A stretch of DNA of 64,000 nt from Desulfosporosinus sp. Sb-LF (GTDB taxonomy: Bacteria > Bacillota > Desulfitobacteriia > Desulfitobacteriales > Desulfitobacteriaceae), in assembly GCF_004766055.1 (NCBI RefSeq), contig NZ_SPQR01000001.1, forward strand, positions 248,001 through 312,000, in the 5' to 3' direction. The notes under the pieces were generated by a model, which saw nothing but the letters and a program-made list of their open reading frames with translations, was not told where the DNA came from and did no database searches. The translations under genes were made by a program, and so were the position numbers. How positions within the stretch are numbered: position 1 is the stretch's first letter; every line of letters starts with the position of its first letter. Shown in pieces: positions 25,971 to 34,229 of the stretch.

Positions 25971-28412
25971 ATGACTGCAAAACTCAACGAGTACAATCAA
26001 AAAAGGAATTTTGCCAGAACCTTGGAACCAGAAGGGATCAAAGAAGTTGACCAAGAGGATCTGAGGTATGTCATCCAGCATCATCTGGCCCGCAGAGATC
26101 ACTACGATTTTCGCCTGGAATGGGACGGAGCTCTCTTGAGCTGGGCAGTGCCCAAGGGCCCTTCCTATAATACACGGGATAAGAGGCTTGCCATACAGGT
26201 GGAGGATCATCCTTTGGACTACAGAAACTTTGAGGGAACGATTCCCAAAGGTGAATATGGCGGCGGAGTTGTTATGATCTGGGATGAAGGCAGCTGGGAA
26301 CCCTATGGGGATGTGGCTGACGGACTACGTGCAGGTGTGCTGAAGTTTGTTCTGAAAGGACAAAGGCTTAAGGGAAAGTGGGCTCTGGTGCGATTGAAAG
26401 GGAAAGCTGGCGAGAAGCAACCGAGCTGGCTTTTGCTTAAAGAAAAGGACGAGTATGTCAAAAATGCCGACGGGATTTCTGAATTTACCACCAGCATCAG
26501 AACTGGACGCACCATGATGGAAATTGAAGAAGAGGAACAGGAAAAAATCAGGAGTAACCCCTTCAGCAGTGCCGACGTGCAGCTTGCCAAATTAGTCAGT
26601 TCGGTTCCGAAGGGTGAGGATTGGCTTTATGAATTGAAATACGACGGCTACAGAATCCTGACGTACATTGAAGGCAACAGCGTCCGGCTGATCACCAGGA
26701 ATGGCCATGATTATACAAAGCGGTTCCAGGATGTCGTCGATTCCCTCGTGGGATGGGCGGATGGTAGGGCGATGATTTTGGACGGCGAAATGGTCATCAC
26801 GGACTCAGCGGGCAAGACGGATTTTCAGGCTCTGCAGAACTATCTAAAAAATCCCCAGTCGAAAAAACTGACCTATATCGTCTTTGATCTCCTAGCGCTG
26901 GACGGAGCGGACCTCCGGGGACATCGCCTGATTGACAGGAAGGAAACCCTTGAAACCTTGCTGAAGGATGCTCCGGAAAACTTCCACTACAGCCGGCATG
27001 TGAGAGGAAATGGAACGGAAAGTTTCCACGCGGCCTGTGAGAGAGGCATGGAAGGGATCGTCGGCAAAAAAGCTGATTCCGTCTACAGCGGAGCAAGAAA
27101 CGGCGATTGGATCAAATTGAAATGCGATACACGGCAGGAATTTGTGATCGGAGGATATACTCTGAGTGCTAGAAAAACGAGCGGGATAAGTTCCCTGCTC
27201 CTTGGCATCTATGAAGGTGAGGACTTAGTTTATGCAGGACGTGCCGGCACCGGACTGAGTGAAGCCGACATGAAAGAGCTGGAGGGGAAATTTGCAGGCC
27301 TAAAGAGAAGGGAGCCCTCTTTCAAACTCCCTCCCAAGCCCAGGTCGCAGGAAACGATCACCTGGCTTGAACCTGAATTGGTCGCGGAAATTAAATTTGC
27401 CGAGTGGACCCAAGAGCATCTGTTAAGGCAGGCAAGCTTCAAAGGCTTGAGGATAGACAAGAATCCCAGGGACATTAACAAGGAAAAAGCGGATGAGGAA
27501 ATACAGCCTTCATCATCTGGAAATAGAACGGAGAGAGCCGTGAAAGCAAACGCCAATAGTCTTATTATTGAAGGAATCAAGATTAGCAACCCTGATAAGG
27601 TGATCTTTAACGACTCTGCAATTACCAAAGGGGATGTGATTCGGTATTATGCCCAGGTGGCAGAGCGAATGCTGCCCTATGTGAGCCGCAGGATTCTCAG
27701 TATTGTGCGCTGTCCCAAGGGCATCTCCCAGACCTGCTTCTATAAGAAGCATCCCGGTCCGGGGAGCCTTGGTATCGTCACCATCCCTATTTCCACCGGC
27801 GGTGGAGAAATGGAAGACTACTTCTATATCGAGAACACGTCCGGGCTGATAGCCGAAGCGCAAATGGGTACCTTAGAATTTCATATCTGGGGAAGTCGTG
27901 TGGACGAGCTGGAAAAGCCTGATATGATGGTGTTCGATCTGGACCCGGATGAGGGAATGGATCTAAGCACGGTGCGCCAGGGTGTGCGGGATACGAAAAC
28001 TATTCTCGCCGAGCTTTCCCTGAACTCGTACCTCAAGACCAGCGGTGGCAAAGGCTACCATGTGGTCGTCCCGTTAAAACCTGCCGTTGCCTGGGAAAAG
28101 TTTCATGGTTTTGCCAGGCTCGTTGCCGAAGTGATGGAGCAGAAGTGGCCTGATCGCTACACAAGCAATGTGAGAAAGGCTAAGCGTACTAACAAAATTT
28201 TCATCGACTGGATTCGCAACGGCAGAGGTGCTACCAGCATTGCCCCCTATTCCCTAAGAGCCAGGGAAGGGGCCGGGGTGTCCATGCCCATCGCGTGGGA
28301 CGAACTGGACACAGTAGCTCCCAACGGTATCAATATGGTGGAGGCACTCCGGAGAAACGGCGGCAATGACCCTTGGAGCGGTTTTTATCGGAATAATCAG
28401 GGGCTTAAATGA
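25971..28412 (+). CDS. ligD: ATP-dependent DNA ligase LigD (PE-LIG-POL)
   Basis: The 813-residue protein has three domains. A 3'-phosphoesterase domain (about 1-160) carries HHLARRDHYDFRLEWDG and GTIPKGEYGGG. An ATP-dependent ligase (about 200-490) has its nucleotidyl lysine in ELKYDGYRI (near 223). A C-terminal primase/polymerase (about 525-805) has VFDLDPDEGM. It repairs double-strand breaks by non-homologous end joining, normally with Ku. No ku gene is present in the window. The DNA is visibly richer in G+C than its neighbours, which hints at acquisition. Fragments of ligase genes also occur at 21306 and 53554. Confidence 0.95.
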   Translation: MTAKLNEYNQKRNFARTLEPEGIKEVDQEDLRYVIQHHLARRDHYDFRLEWDGALLSWAVPKGPSYNTRDKRLAIQVEDHPLDYRNFEGTIPKGEYGGGVVMIWDEGSWEPYGDVADGLRAGVLKFVLKGQRLKGKWALVRLKGKAGEKQPSWLLLKEKDEYVKNADGISEFTTSIRTGRTMMEIEEEEQEKIRSNPFSSADVQLAKLVSSVPKGEDWLYELKYDGYRILTYIEGNSVRLITRNGHDYTKRFQDVVDSLVGWADGRAMILDGEMVITDSAGKTDFQALQNYLKNPQSKKLTYIVFDLLALDGADLRGHRLIDRKETLETLLKDAPENFHYSRHVRGNGTESFHAACERGMEGIVGKKADSVYSGARNGDWIKLKCDTRQEFVIGGYTLSARKTSGISSLLLGIYEGEDLVYAGRAGTGLSEADMKELEGKFAGLKRREPSFKLPPKPRSQETITWLEPELVAEIKFAEWTQEHLLRQASFKGLRIDKNPRDINKEKADEEIQPSSSGNRTERAVKANANSLIIEGIKISNPDKVIFNDSAITKGDVIRYYAQVAERMLPYVSRRILSIVRCPKGISQTCFYKKHPGPGSLGIVTIPISTGGGEMEDYFYIENTSGLIAEAQMGTLEFHIWGSRVDELEKPDMMVFDLDPDEGMDLSTVRQGVRDTKTILAELSLNSYLKTSGGKGYHVVVPLKPAVAWEKFHGFARLVAEVMEQKWPDRYTSNVRKAKRTNKIFIDWIRNGRGATSIAPYSLRAREGAGVSMPIAWDELDTVAPNGINMVEALRRNGGNDPWSGFYRNNQGLK

Positions 28413-28656
28413 ACAGGCGCGAATATAAGAATACATCATAAACGAGGTGCGTTGAGACAGTTGCGTTGATAGAGCGGGAGTAGCTTAGTATCAGAGGTTT
28501 CAGGGTTTTAGGGGAACTTTACAGTGAGCTTACTTTAATTTCGCGTAACAAAGCATCTGATTTGGTTTAGGGTGTATGATCTCTTAAGAGAAATAGTCTC
28601 AGCACTTTTAGAAATTTCTGATTTAGTTTGAAGGTCTGGTAGTCATAGTCTAATTC

Positions 28657-28830
28657 TTAGTTCTGTAAGGATTTTAGCGCAGTATACACATTTTCAGAAA
28701 CAACACTCGTACCGCCTAAGACGACAATCTTCTTAGGAGAAAGTGTGTTGAGGTAGATCGAACTTAATTTCAGGGATTTGGTTTGGCTTGACCAAAACGA
28801 TAGGGGATAGAGTCGAACCGACAAATATAG
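28657..28830 (-). pseudogene. CWB2 cell-wall-binding repeat remnant
   Basis: On the minus strand, LSPIVLVKPNQIPEIKFDL in one frame is followed in another by YLNTLSPKKIVVLGGTSVVS and ENVYTALKSLQN, ending at a stop at 28657. This is the last CWB2 repeat of a wall protein, broken by a frameshift, like the intact repeats in the gene at 106-4365. The upstream part of the gene is lost. Confidence 0.8.
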
Positions 28831-28885
28831 GAAGCCAATATGAGTGAGTATTGGGCAGCGCTCACAGAAAACTGGATCAGACAGT

Positions 28886-28932
28886 ATGTTGACTTTATTG
28901 TGAATTGCAGGCAAGATTATGGGTGGCTGGTG
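28886..28932 (+). repeat. Copy 2 of the ~45-base repeat (also at 8201)
   Basis: The block beginning ATGTTGACTTTATTGTGAAT and ending GGGTGGCTGGTG matches 8201-8244 with a few substitutions and small indels. It adjoins the CWB2 remnant. The 28413-28656 stretch before the remnant shows no gene. Confidence 0.6.
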
Positions 28933-28998
28933 CGATAGATTTGATAAATTTATCAAAACTGGGTAGCAATTGCGATAACCTAGGGGAGGAATAATTAG

Positions 28999-29325
28999 TT
29001 GGTTAATGCATTTTTTCTATTTATCCTCGCTGGTTTAGCCGAAATAGGAGGAGGTTATTTAGTATGGCTTTGGCTTAGAGAAGCACGACCTCTTTGGTAT
29101 GGAATTTTAGGCGGAATAATCCTTGTTCTTTACGGCATCATACCGACCTTACAAAAGTTCCCGAACTTTGGTAGGACTTATGCAGCCTATGGAGGAATTT
29201 TTATATTTTTAGCAGTTATATGGGGATGGGGAATTGATAAGAAAATTCCCGATACATACGATTGGATAGGCGTAGCTGTATGTATGGTTGGTGTCTCTAT
29301 CATGCTATGGGCACCAAGGCATTAA
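28999..29325 (+). CDS. ynfA: YnfA/UPF0060-family small membrane protein
   Basis: The 108-residue protein starts at TTG 28999, eight bases after GGGGAGGA. It has four membrane helices with the family signatures AGLAEIGGGYLVWLWLREA, PTLQKFPNFGRTYAAYGGIF and DKKIPDTYDWIGV. YnfA resembles small multidrug-resistance transporters and is predicted to export small molecules, but its substrate is not established. It stands alone, 290 bases before larC. Confidence 0.92.
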   Translation: MVNAFFLFILAGLAEIGGGYLVWLWLREARPLWYGILGGIILVLYGIIPTLQKFPNFGRTYAAYGGIFIFLAVIWGWGIDKKIPDTYDWIGVAVCMVGVSIMLWAPRH

Positions 29326-29455
29326 TTTTTGGTTCTAGAAATTATGAATTTATAGATATAGACTGAAATAATGTAACAGAAAATCGGTGATGTTTGGGGT
29401 TCTCAGGATTCATCTGAACAATAAGGATAGGGTTTTCGGGTTTTCAAGAAAATGC

Positions 29456-29486
29456 TTGACTTGTAGTTTACTCCAAATGATATGCT
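29456..29486 (+). promoter_or_regulatory. Second MerR-type promoter
   Basis: TTGACT (29456-29461) and TATGCT (29481-29486) are 19 bases apart, with the imperfect dyad TAGTTTACTCC in the spacer, close to the MerR-type promoter at 6637. Downstream, 29505-29580 reads EKVVNKFNKAPKEYAAHD before a stop, possibly a remnant of the gene it once served. larC begins 128 bases after the -10 box. Confidence 0.55.
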
Positions 29487-29614
29487 ATTAATACGGATAG
29501 CCGATGAGAAGGTAGTGAACAAGTTTAATAAAGCGCCTAAGGAATACGCCGCTCACGATTTGCAGGCTGGAAGTATGACTTAAATGATACAGAAAATGAT
29601 AGGAGAATTATTTG

Positions 29615-30832
29615 ATGAAGGTACTATACTTTGACTGTTTTTCAGGGATTAGCGGGGATATGACCCTTGGTGCTTTGCTGGATCTGGGTGTTGATGAACA
29701 GAGCTTAAGGAGAGAGCTTGATAAGCTTAAGCTTGATGGGTATAAGCTTGTTATAGGAAAAAGCATAAAAAACGGGATAACCGGTATGGATGTGAATGTC
29801 ATTCTGACGACACATCATCATCATTCCGATCACAGCCACACTCACACTCACGCTCACGATCATCATGCACGAAATTTGAGAGATATTGAGTTACTCATTG
29901 AAGAGAGTGACTTATCACTGGGCGTGAAAAATTTTGGTAAAAAGGTATTTAGAGAGATCGCGGCTGCTGAAGCCAAAGTGCATGATAAAGACATTTATGA
30001 GGTGCATTTCCATGAAGTTGGAGCCGTTGACTCCATTGTGGATATTGTAGGTACGGCTATATGTCTTGACTTGCTCGGAGTTGATAGAGTATATGCATCA
30101 AAACTCTATGATGGACATGGTTTTATCGAATGTCAGCATGGAATCATACCAGTTCCTGTACCGGCGGTCATGGAGATGCTGTCTGGAAGCAGGATCCCTC
30201 TGATACAGACCGATATAAATACAGAGCTTATTACACCTACAGGAATGGGGATAATAAAGAGCCTATCTTTAGGCTTTGGCACGATGCCCGAAATGTCGGT
30301 GGACAGGGTAGGCTATGGCATGGGAAAAAGGGAAACGGGAGGCTTTAATGCCTTAAGGGTCGTGATAGGTACTATGGATGAGGCCGAAAAGGATACTCCT
30401 AATGAGATAGTGCTCCTTGAAACCAACATCGATGATATGAGCGGCGAAGCATTGGGCTATACGATGGAACAGTTATTTGAAAATGGAGCACTCGATGTCT
30501 TTTATACGCCTATTTTTATGAAGAAGAACCGCCCTGCAGTTATACTAACGGTCATTGCAACGATTCAGAATGAAGAGAAACTTGCGGATATGATTCTGCG
30601 TGAGACAACGACTCTGGGGATAAGAAGAAGCCGTTGTCAAAGATACTGTATGAACAGAGAAATCGTCAAGGCCTCTACGGAATTCGGAGATGTCAGGGTA
30701 AAAGTGGCATCTAGAAATGGTATTGTTAAGTATGCTCCTGAATACGATGATTGCAGAAATATGGCTAGAAAAACAGGGCAGACTTTTATTGAAGTTTATA
30801 ATGCCGTGTTGAGACAGGTTGTTGAGGGGTGA
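29615..30832 (+). CDS. larC: LarC, nickel insertion for the nickel-pincer cofactor
   Basis: ATG 29615 (AGGAG nine bases upstream) gives 405 residues. LarC is a CTP-dependent cyclometallase that inserts Ni into the pyridinium-bisthiocarboxylate cofactor of lactate racemase-type enzymes. The N-terminal half (LYFDCFSGISGDMTLGAL, VHFHEVGAVDSIVDIVG) and the C-terminal half (LLETNIDDMSGEALGY) are in one frame, whereas some lactobacilli need a frameshift. A His-rich linker (HHHHSDHSHTHTHAHDHH, residues 68-85) probably binds Ni. larB and larE are not in this window. A diverged larC fragment lies at 4622. Confidence 0.95.
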   Translation: MKVLYFDCFSGISGDMTLGALLDLGVDEQSLRRELDKLKLDGYKLVIGKSIKNGITGMDVNVILTTHHHHSDHSHTHTHAHDHHARNLRDIELLIEESDLSLGVKNFGKKVFREIAAAEAKVHDKDIYEVHFHEVGAVDSIVDIVGTAICLDLLGVDRVYASKLYDGHGFIECQHGIIPVPVPAVMEMLSGSRIPLIQTDINTELITPTGMGIIKSLSLGFGTMPEMSVDRVGYGMGKRETGGFNALRVVIGTMDEAEKDTPNEIVLLETNIDDMSGEALGYTMEQLFENGALDVFYTPIFMKKNRPAVILTVIATIQNEEKLADMILRETTTLGIRRSRCQRYCMNREIVKASTEFGDVRVKVASRNGIVKYAPEYDDCRNMARKTGQTFIEVYNAVLRQVVEG

Positions 30833-30839
30833 GACCAAT

Positions 30840-30929
30840 TTGGGGCAAAATGGGCATGCCTCGGGTTGTATCGGGTGCCGCCAGTACGATAGTGGCTGTA
30901 CGGATTATGAGAACACATTTAATATATAA
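30840..30929 (+). CDS. Possible Cys-rich small peptide after larC
   Basis: TTG 30840 follows GAGGGGTG and opens a 29-codon frame reading GQNGHASGCIGCRQYDSGC and ending FNI. Three cysteines in CxxCx6C suggest metal binding. It may be translated with larC, or be the tail of a lost iron-sulfur protein. No family recognised. Confidence 0.3.
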   Translation: MGQNGHASGCIGCRQYDSGCTDYENTFNI

Positions 30930-30953
30930 AAAATATGAATTAGGGGTGTTGCT

Positions 30954-31377
30954 ATGATTGAAACGTTAAACCCGACTCAACCGTCAGCAAGTTGCTGAGC
31001 GCCGAAAATTGATGCTGGTCAGCATCAACCGGAGATCAACACGGAAAATTGTCATATCTGCGGCCAACCGCTGGACTATTTAAGTGTGGGTAAAGAAATG
31101 ACCTGTCACCAATGCTAGGAGCAGCGTGTCCCAAGGATCAGGAAACAGCGAAAACCATGACTGTTGTTGGCAACATCGTTCATGCCATTGCCAGTCTCAC
31201 TGGCCCCCGTGTTGCTGTAAGGCTTTTGTCAGGGCTGCCCTCACTGAGGCCGTAGCATCAGCTCAAACGCTCTTTAATGTCTCCTTGGTTGTGACCGATC
31301 AGATCGTTTGTACCTATAGCGCACGACACCCTCATGAATGTCGAGCAGATAAATGCCCCTATTATCATTTCATGTGA
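30954..31377 (+). pseudogene. Degenerate DUF5714-type methyltransferase gene
   Basis: An ATG behind AGGGGTG starts the remnant, but a TGA occurs after 13 codons. Recognisable pieces appear in different frames: CHICGQPLDYLSVGKEMTCH (a zinc-ribbon N-terminus) and, later, AALTEAVASAQTLFNVSLVV followed by CTYSARHPHECRADKCPYYH. The last piece resembles the Cys-rich C-terminus (CxxxRxxECxxxxCP) of DUF5714 proteins. Most of the methyltransferase domain is missing. Confidence 0.6.
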
Positions 31378-32088
31378 CGATTGGAACTTCTTTGTCTTTA
31401 GGAAGTTTGACGATAAACTCGGTTTCTTGACCAACGTTACTCTGTACAGTGATCGTGCCTTGATGGAGGAGCGTGATCTGGTGGACCAGTGCCAGACCAA
31501 TGCCCGTTCCTCCAGTTTCGCGGGTTCGTGATTTGTCGGCACGGTGAAAACGTTCGAAAATTAAAGGAAGGTCTTCTTTAAGGATGCCTCTGCCTGTGTT
31601 CTTTATCCTAATCTCGGCAAAATTAGGTATTTGTATAAGCGTGACGGTGATTTGTCCGCCGACATTTGAGTACCGATAGGCATTGTGAACGAGATTATAA
31701 AAGAGCCTTGTCAGAAGGCGCCCGTCCCCCGTCGTAGTTACAAGTTCTGAGGGAACGTTCCAGTTCAAGGTTAATTCTTTTTTTGAATAAGCGGCTGGAG
31801 ACTGTGGATCACTTTTCCAAGAAGATGCTTCAAATCGACGGGTTCGTGGATTAACGTTAAAGCACCTATTTCTGCAACATTTAAGTCTTTGAGGTCAGTG
31901 GATAGGTCAACCAAGCGGTCTATTTCCTCTAGAATGGAAGCGAGATTTTCCTCATCGGCAGGTAGGACGTTGTCTTGGAAGGCTTCGATATAGCTTTTGA
32001 TCGAGGTTAATGGAGTACGCAGTTCATGGACGATGTCTGCGGTGAATTGCTTGCGGAGAGTTTCTTGGCGATTTAGATCGTCGACCAT
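31370..32088 (-). pseudogene. Sensor histidine kinase remnant
   Basis: The minus strand encodes RKQFTADIVHELRTPLTSIK (H-box), then the dimer helix to LQPLIQKKN and a stop. A frameshift in a run of seven A near 31770 lets the rest continue: LFYNLVHNAYRYSNVGGQIT (N-box), IKNTGRGILKEDL, IFERFHRADKSR and GGTGIGLALVHQI. The sensor, membrane and HAMP regions are missing. It is unrelated in detail to the kinase remnant at 5669. The A-run frameshift alone could be sequencing error, but the missing N-terminus is real. Confidence 0.85.
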
Positions 32089-32273
32089 TGAAGGTCATAG
32101 GCAGTATAAAGAGTGTGGTGATCAATTCGCTAGAAATTTCTTAAAAGGATTAGCTAAAAGAATCAGGGGATAGCTGCTAACACTTACCGTAACATCAGGA
32201 ATGACAAGCTGTGAATATACTGATAATTTGTGATATACTATGGGATGTTATAAAGCTTAATGGAGGTTAATAT

Positions 32274-32531
32274 ATGGATCACGGACAGGAACAATTTTTA
32301 AGTTATATTTTAGAAAGAGTAAAAGATGACAAGGTAGAGGAAGCAAAAGTATTACTTGTTGAAAACTTTAAGAAGCTGACAGAAGGCAATTTTACACAGG
32401 GTGATATTGTGCAGTTTATTCCTAAAATGATTGCTTTGCTGAAGCCGGAAAAGTTGGAAGAAGTACAAACGGTTGTAATGCAGTTTGCTGAAAATTTTAG
32501 TCATCTACTACCTAACAACAAACTTGGATAA
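32274..32531 (+). CDS. Small conserved-looking hypothetical protein
   Basis: The 85-residue protein starts at ATG 32274 behind TGGAGG. It is predicted all-helical and soluble (MDHGQEQFLSYILERVKDDK, VEEAKVLLVENFKKL), with no known motif. A candidate -10 TATACT lies about 40 bases upstream. The RBS and codon pattern support expression; function is not recognised. Confidence 0.65.
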   Translation: MDHGQEQFLSYILERVKDDKVEEAKVLLVENFKKLTEGNFTQGDIVQFIPKMIALLKPEKLEEVQTVVMQFAENFSHLLPNNKLG

Positions 32532-32719
32532 TTCCCAATAGCCGCTGATTAATTTTGCACCTTATTCTAGATAAGCAAAAAGAGTTTCTCCCGATCATTC
32601 CCAGATACGAGAAGGGCGAAACTAGCTTGGTAAAGAGGAACTGTGGGACTTGAGGGATGTTCTGGGTGGAATGAGAGTCTAGAATAGGAATTGAGTATAA
32701 ATCTGAGTTGGTAGATTTT

Positions 32720-32745
32720 GACGCTTTAATTAGCGTCTTTTTTAT
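32720..32745 (+). terminator. Rho-independent terminator
   Basis: GACGCT-TTAATT-AGCGTC followed by TTTTTTATT. It ends the transcript that includes the 32274 gene. The 190 bases between hold no clear coding sequence. Confidence 0.75.
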
Positions 32746-33033
32746 TGCCCTCAAACAAAGAGGTATTTATCGCCTAATGAAAAATCATAAAATACATTGG
32801 TGCATTATGTGTGCCCGATGGGGGATTAAGAGTCCTTTCCATTCTATTCCTTACAGAAACAGGGCAACCCCTTCCCATCGTTAATGGGGCGGTTCAGCTC
32901 ATTGATCGGGTCATTGTTCGGGCAATATTAACACGTCCTGTTTCGAGAGCTTTCTTCTTTTTAGAACCAACCGGTACCGAAACCTGCGAATTTGCAAGCA
33001 TAATCGGAATTGATTGCCCCAGTGCTGTGACCG

Positions 33034-33587
33034 GTGTCGCTTGCCAAGAAGGGTAACGGGTATCTCTTAATCTCTGCGCTGATCCTAGGCTTACTGTTTG
33101 ATTATTTGTTTTACGGGAAACCGCTTGGCTTGTCCTATCCGCTTTACATGATCACACTCTACGCCCTGTTATTCTGGAATATGCGGCATACTCAACCGTT
33201 GAAAATTGATGCGAAGTTGCTTTTGGGTATACCGATTATTGCCCTTTCATTTACTTATTTTATATACTCCAATCCGATTTTTGCGGTTTTGAATTTCTTG
33301 ATGATTCCTAGTCTCTTAGTTGCCCATACCTTGCTTCTGACGTCTAACCACCGCTACAAGTGGTTTGAATCCCGATTTTTGTTAGAGGTACTTCGTATTT
33401 AACAAATCTTTCGTATGATGTTGTGCCAAGGCTCGTAGACTTTGCGAACAATACCTCCGATCAGGTGTTGGCCAACCAACTGAAGAACGAGCTTAAACAT
33501 AAAAAGCAAGCTCTGGAAAACGCGAAACCTTGGCAGTCGTTCAATCTTTCTATGGATAGAGCTAGGAACTATTTAGCGTGGAACTAA
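33034..33587 (+). pseudogene. DUF4173-type membrane protein with large internal deletion
   Basis: The first 120 codons (GYLLISALILGLLFDYLFYG, LGLSYPLYMITLYALLFWN, NHRYKWFESRFLLEV) match the start of DUF4173 membrane proteins. At about 33387 the frame changes and TSYLTNLSYDVVPRLVDFAN, QVLANQLKNELKHK and SMDRARNYLAWN follow, the C-terminal soluble part, to TAA at 33587. The central membrane region of roughly 250-300 residues is missing. The 32811-33030 segment before it has an open frame that I cannot assign. Confidence 0.75.
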
Positions 33588-33624
33588 GAAAGAGGAGCTA
33601 TGTGGGCAGGAGATGAATAGTTCG

Positions 33625-33664
33625 AAAAGGCTGGTGCAAATGATTGCTACCAGCCTTTTGTTGG
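33625..33664 (+). terminator. Terminator after the DUF4173 remnant
   Basis: AAAAGGCTGGT and ACCAGCCTTTT form an 11-base perfect stem followed by GTTGGTTTTC. Confidence 0.7.
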
Positions 33665-33773
33665 TTTTCGTTCCTATTTTTTAGAAGCATTTTAGTTTCC
33701 AGAAGTTTACTAATGAAATTATCATCAAAATGCCATATACTTGAGCAAGTAAAGTATTGAGGTGGTAAAACAA

Positions 33774-34229
33774 ATGGATCATTTATTTCAAGAACAAGCC
33801 CAAGAGTTACTGAAGATTTTCTCGCAATTTAAACGGTCAAGTGGGCAACAACCTTTTTCTAAGCTTGGGATCAAACCCAGTGAATTTTATTTGCTTCACT
33901 TGCTTATAGAGCATGGTGACGATCCATCCTTAGGCATGAGGGTTACCGAGATTAGTGAAAAGCTTGGGATTACACCTAGTGGCGTTACCCACAGCATTAA
34001 TTCACTAGAAAAGAATGGGTTTATTGAACGATTAGCCGACCCAAAGGATCGACGGATCGTATTGGTCAGGGCTACGGAGAAAAGTAAGAAAATCATCAAA
34101 CAGCTCTATGCTGAGCGAGTCCAATTTATTGAAGGTTTAGTGACTTTTTTAGGAGAGAGTGATAGCAAAGAATTCATTCGACTATTTTCAAAAGCCCTCG
34201 ATTATTTTAAAGAAAGCAGGAAGAAGTAA
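33774..34229 (+). CDS. MarR-family regulator of the adjacent exporter
   Basis: ATG 33774 sits nine bases after TTGAGGTGG and gives 151 residues. The winged helix-turn-helix reads VTEISEKLGITPSGVTHSIN and the wing ERLADPKDRRIVLVRATEK, with DPKDRR typical of MarR proteins. The stop overlaps the start of the exporter gene (TAATG), so the two are translated together. MarR proteins usually repress such exporters until a toxic compound binds. The upstream sequence 33701-33736 is repeated at 8442-8478, at the head of the decayed copy of this operon. Confidence 0.9.
   Translation: MDHLFQEQAQELLKIFSQFKRSSGQQPFSKLGIKPSEFYLLHLLIEHGDDPSLGMRVTEISEKLGITPSGVTHSINSLEKNGFIERLADPKDRRIVLVRATEKSKKIIKQLYAERVQFIEGLVTFLGESDSKEFIRLFSKALDYFKESRKK

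Noticed and set aside
29826..29872. CAT/CAC-rich tract read as a short tandem repeat or CRISPR-like array
   Set aside because: It encodes the in-frame His-rich linker of LarC and has no spacers.
32811..33056. Plus-strand 81-residue ORF before the DUF4173 remnant
   Set aside because: It has no RBS, overlaps the start of the remnant and resembles the complement of coding DNA on neither strand clearly; left unassigned.
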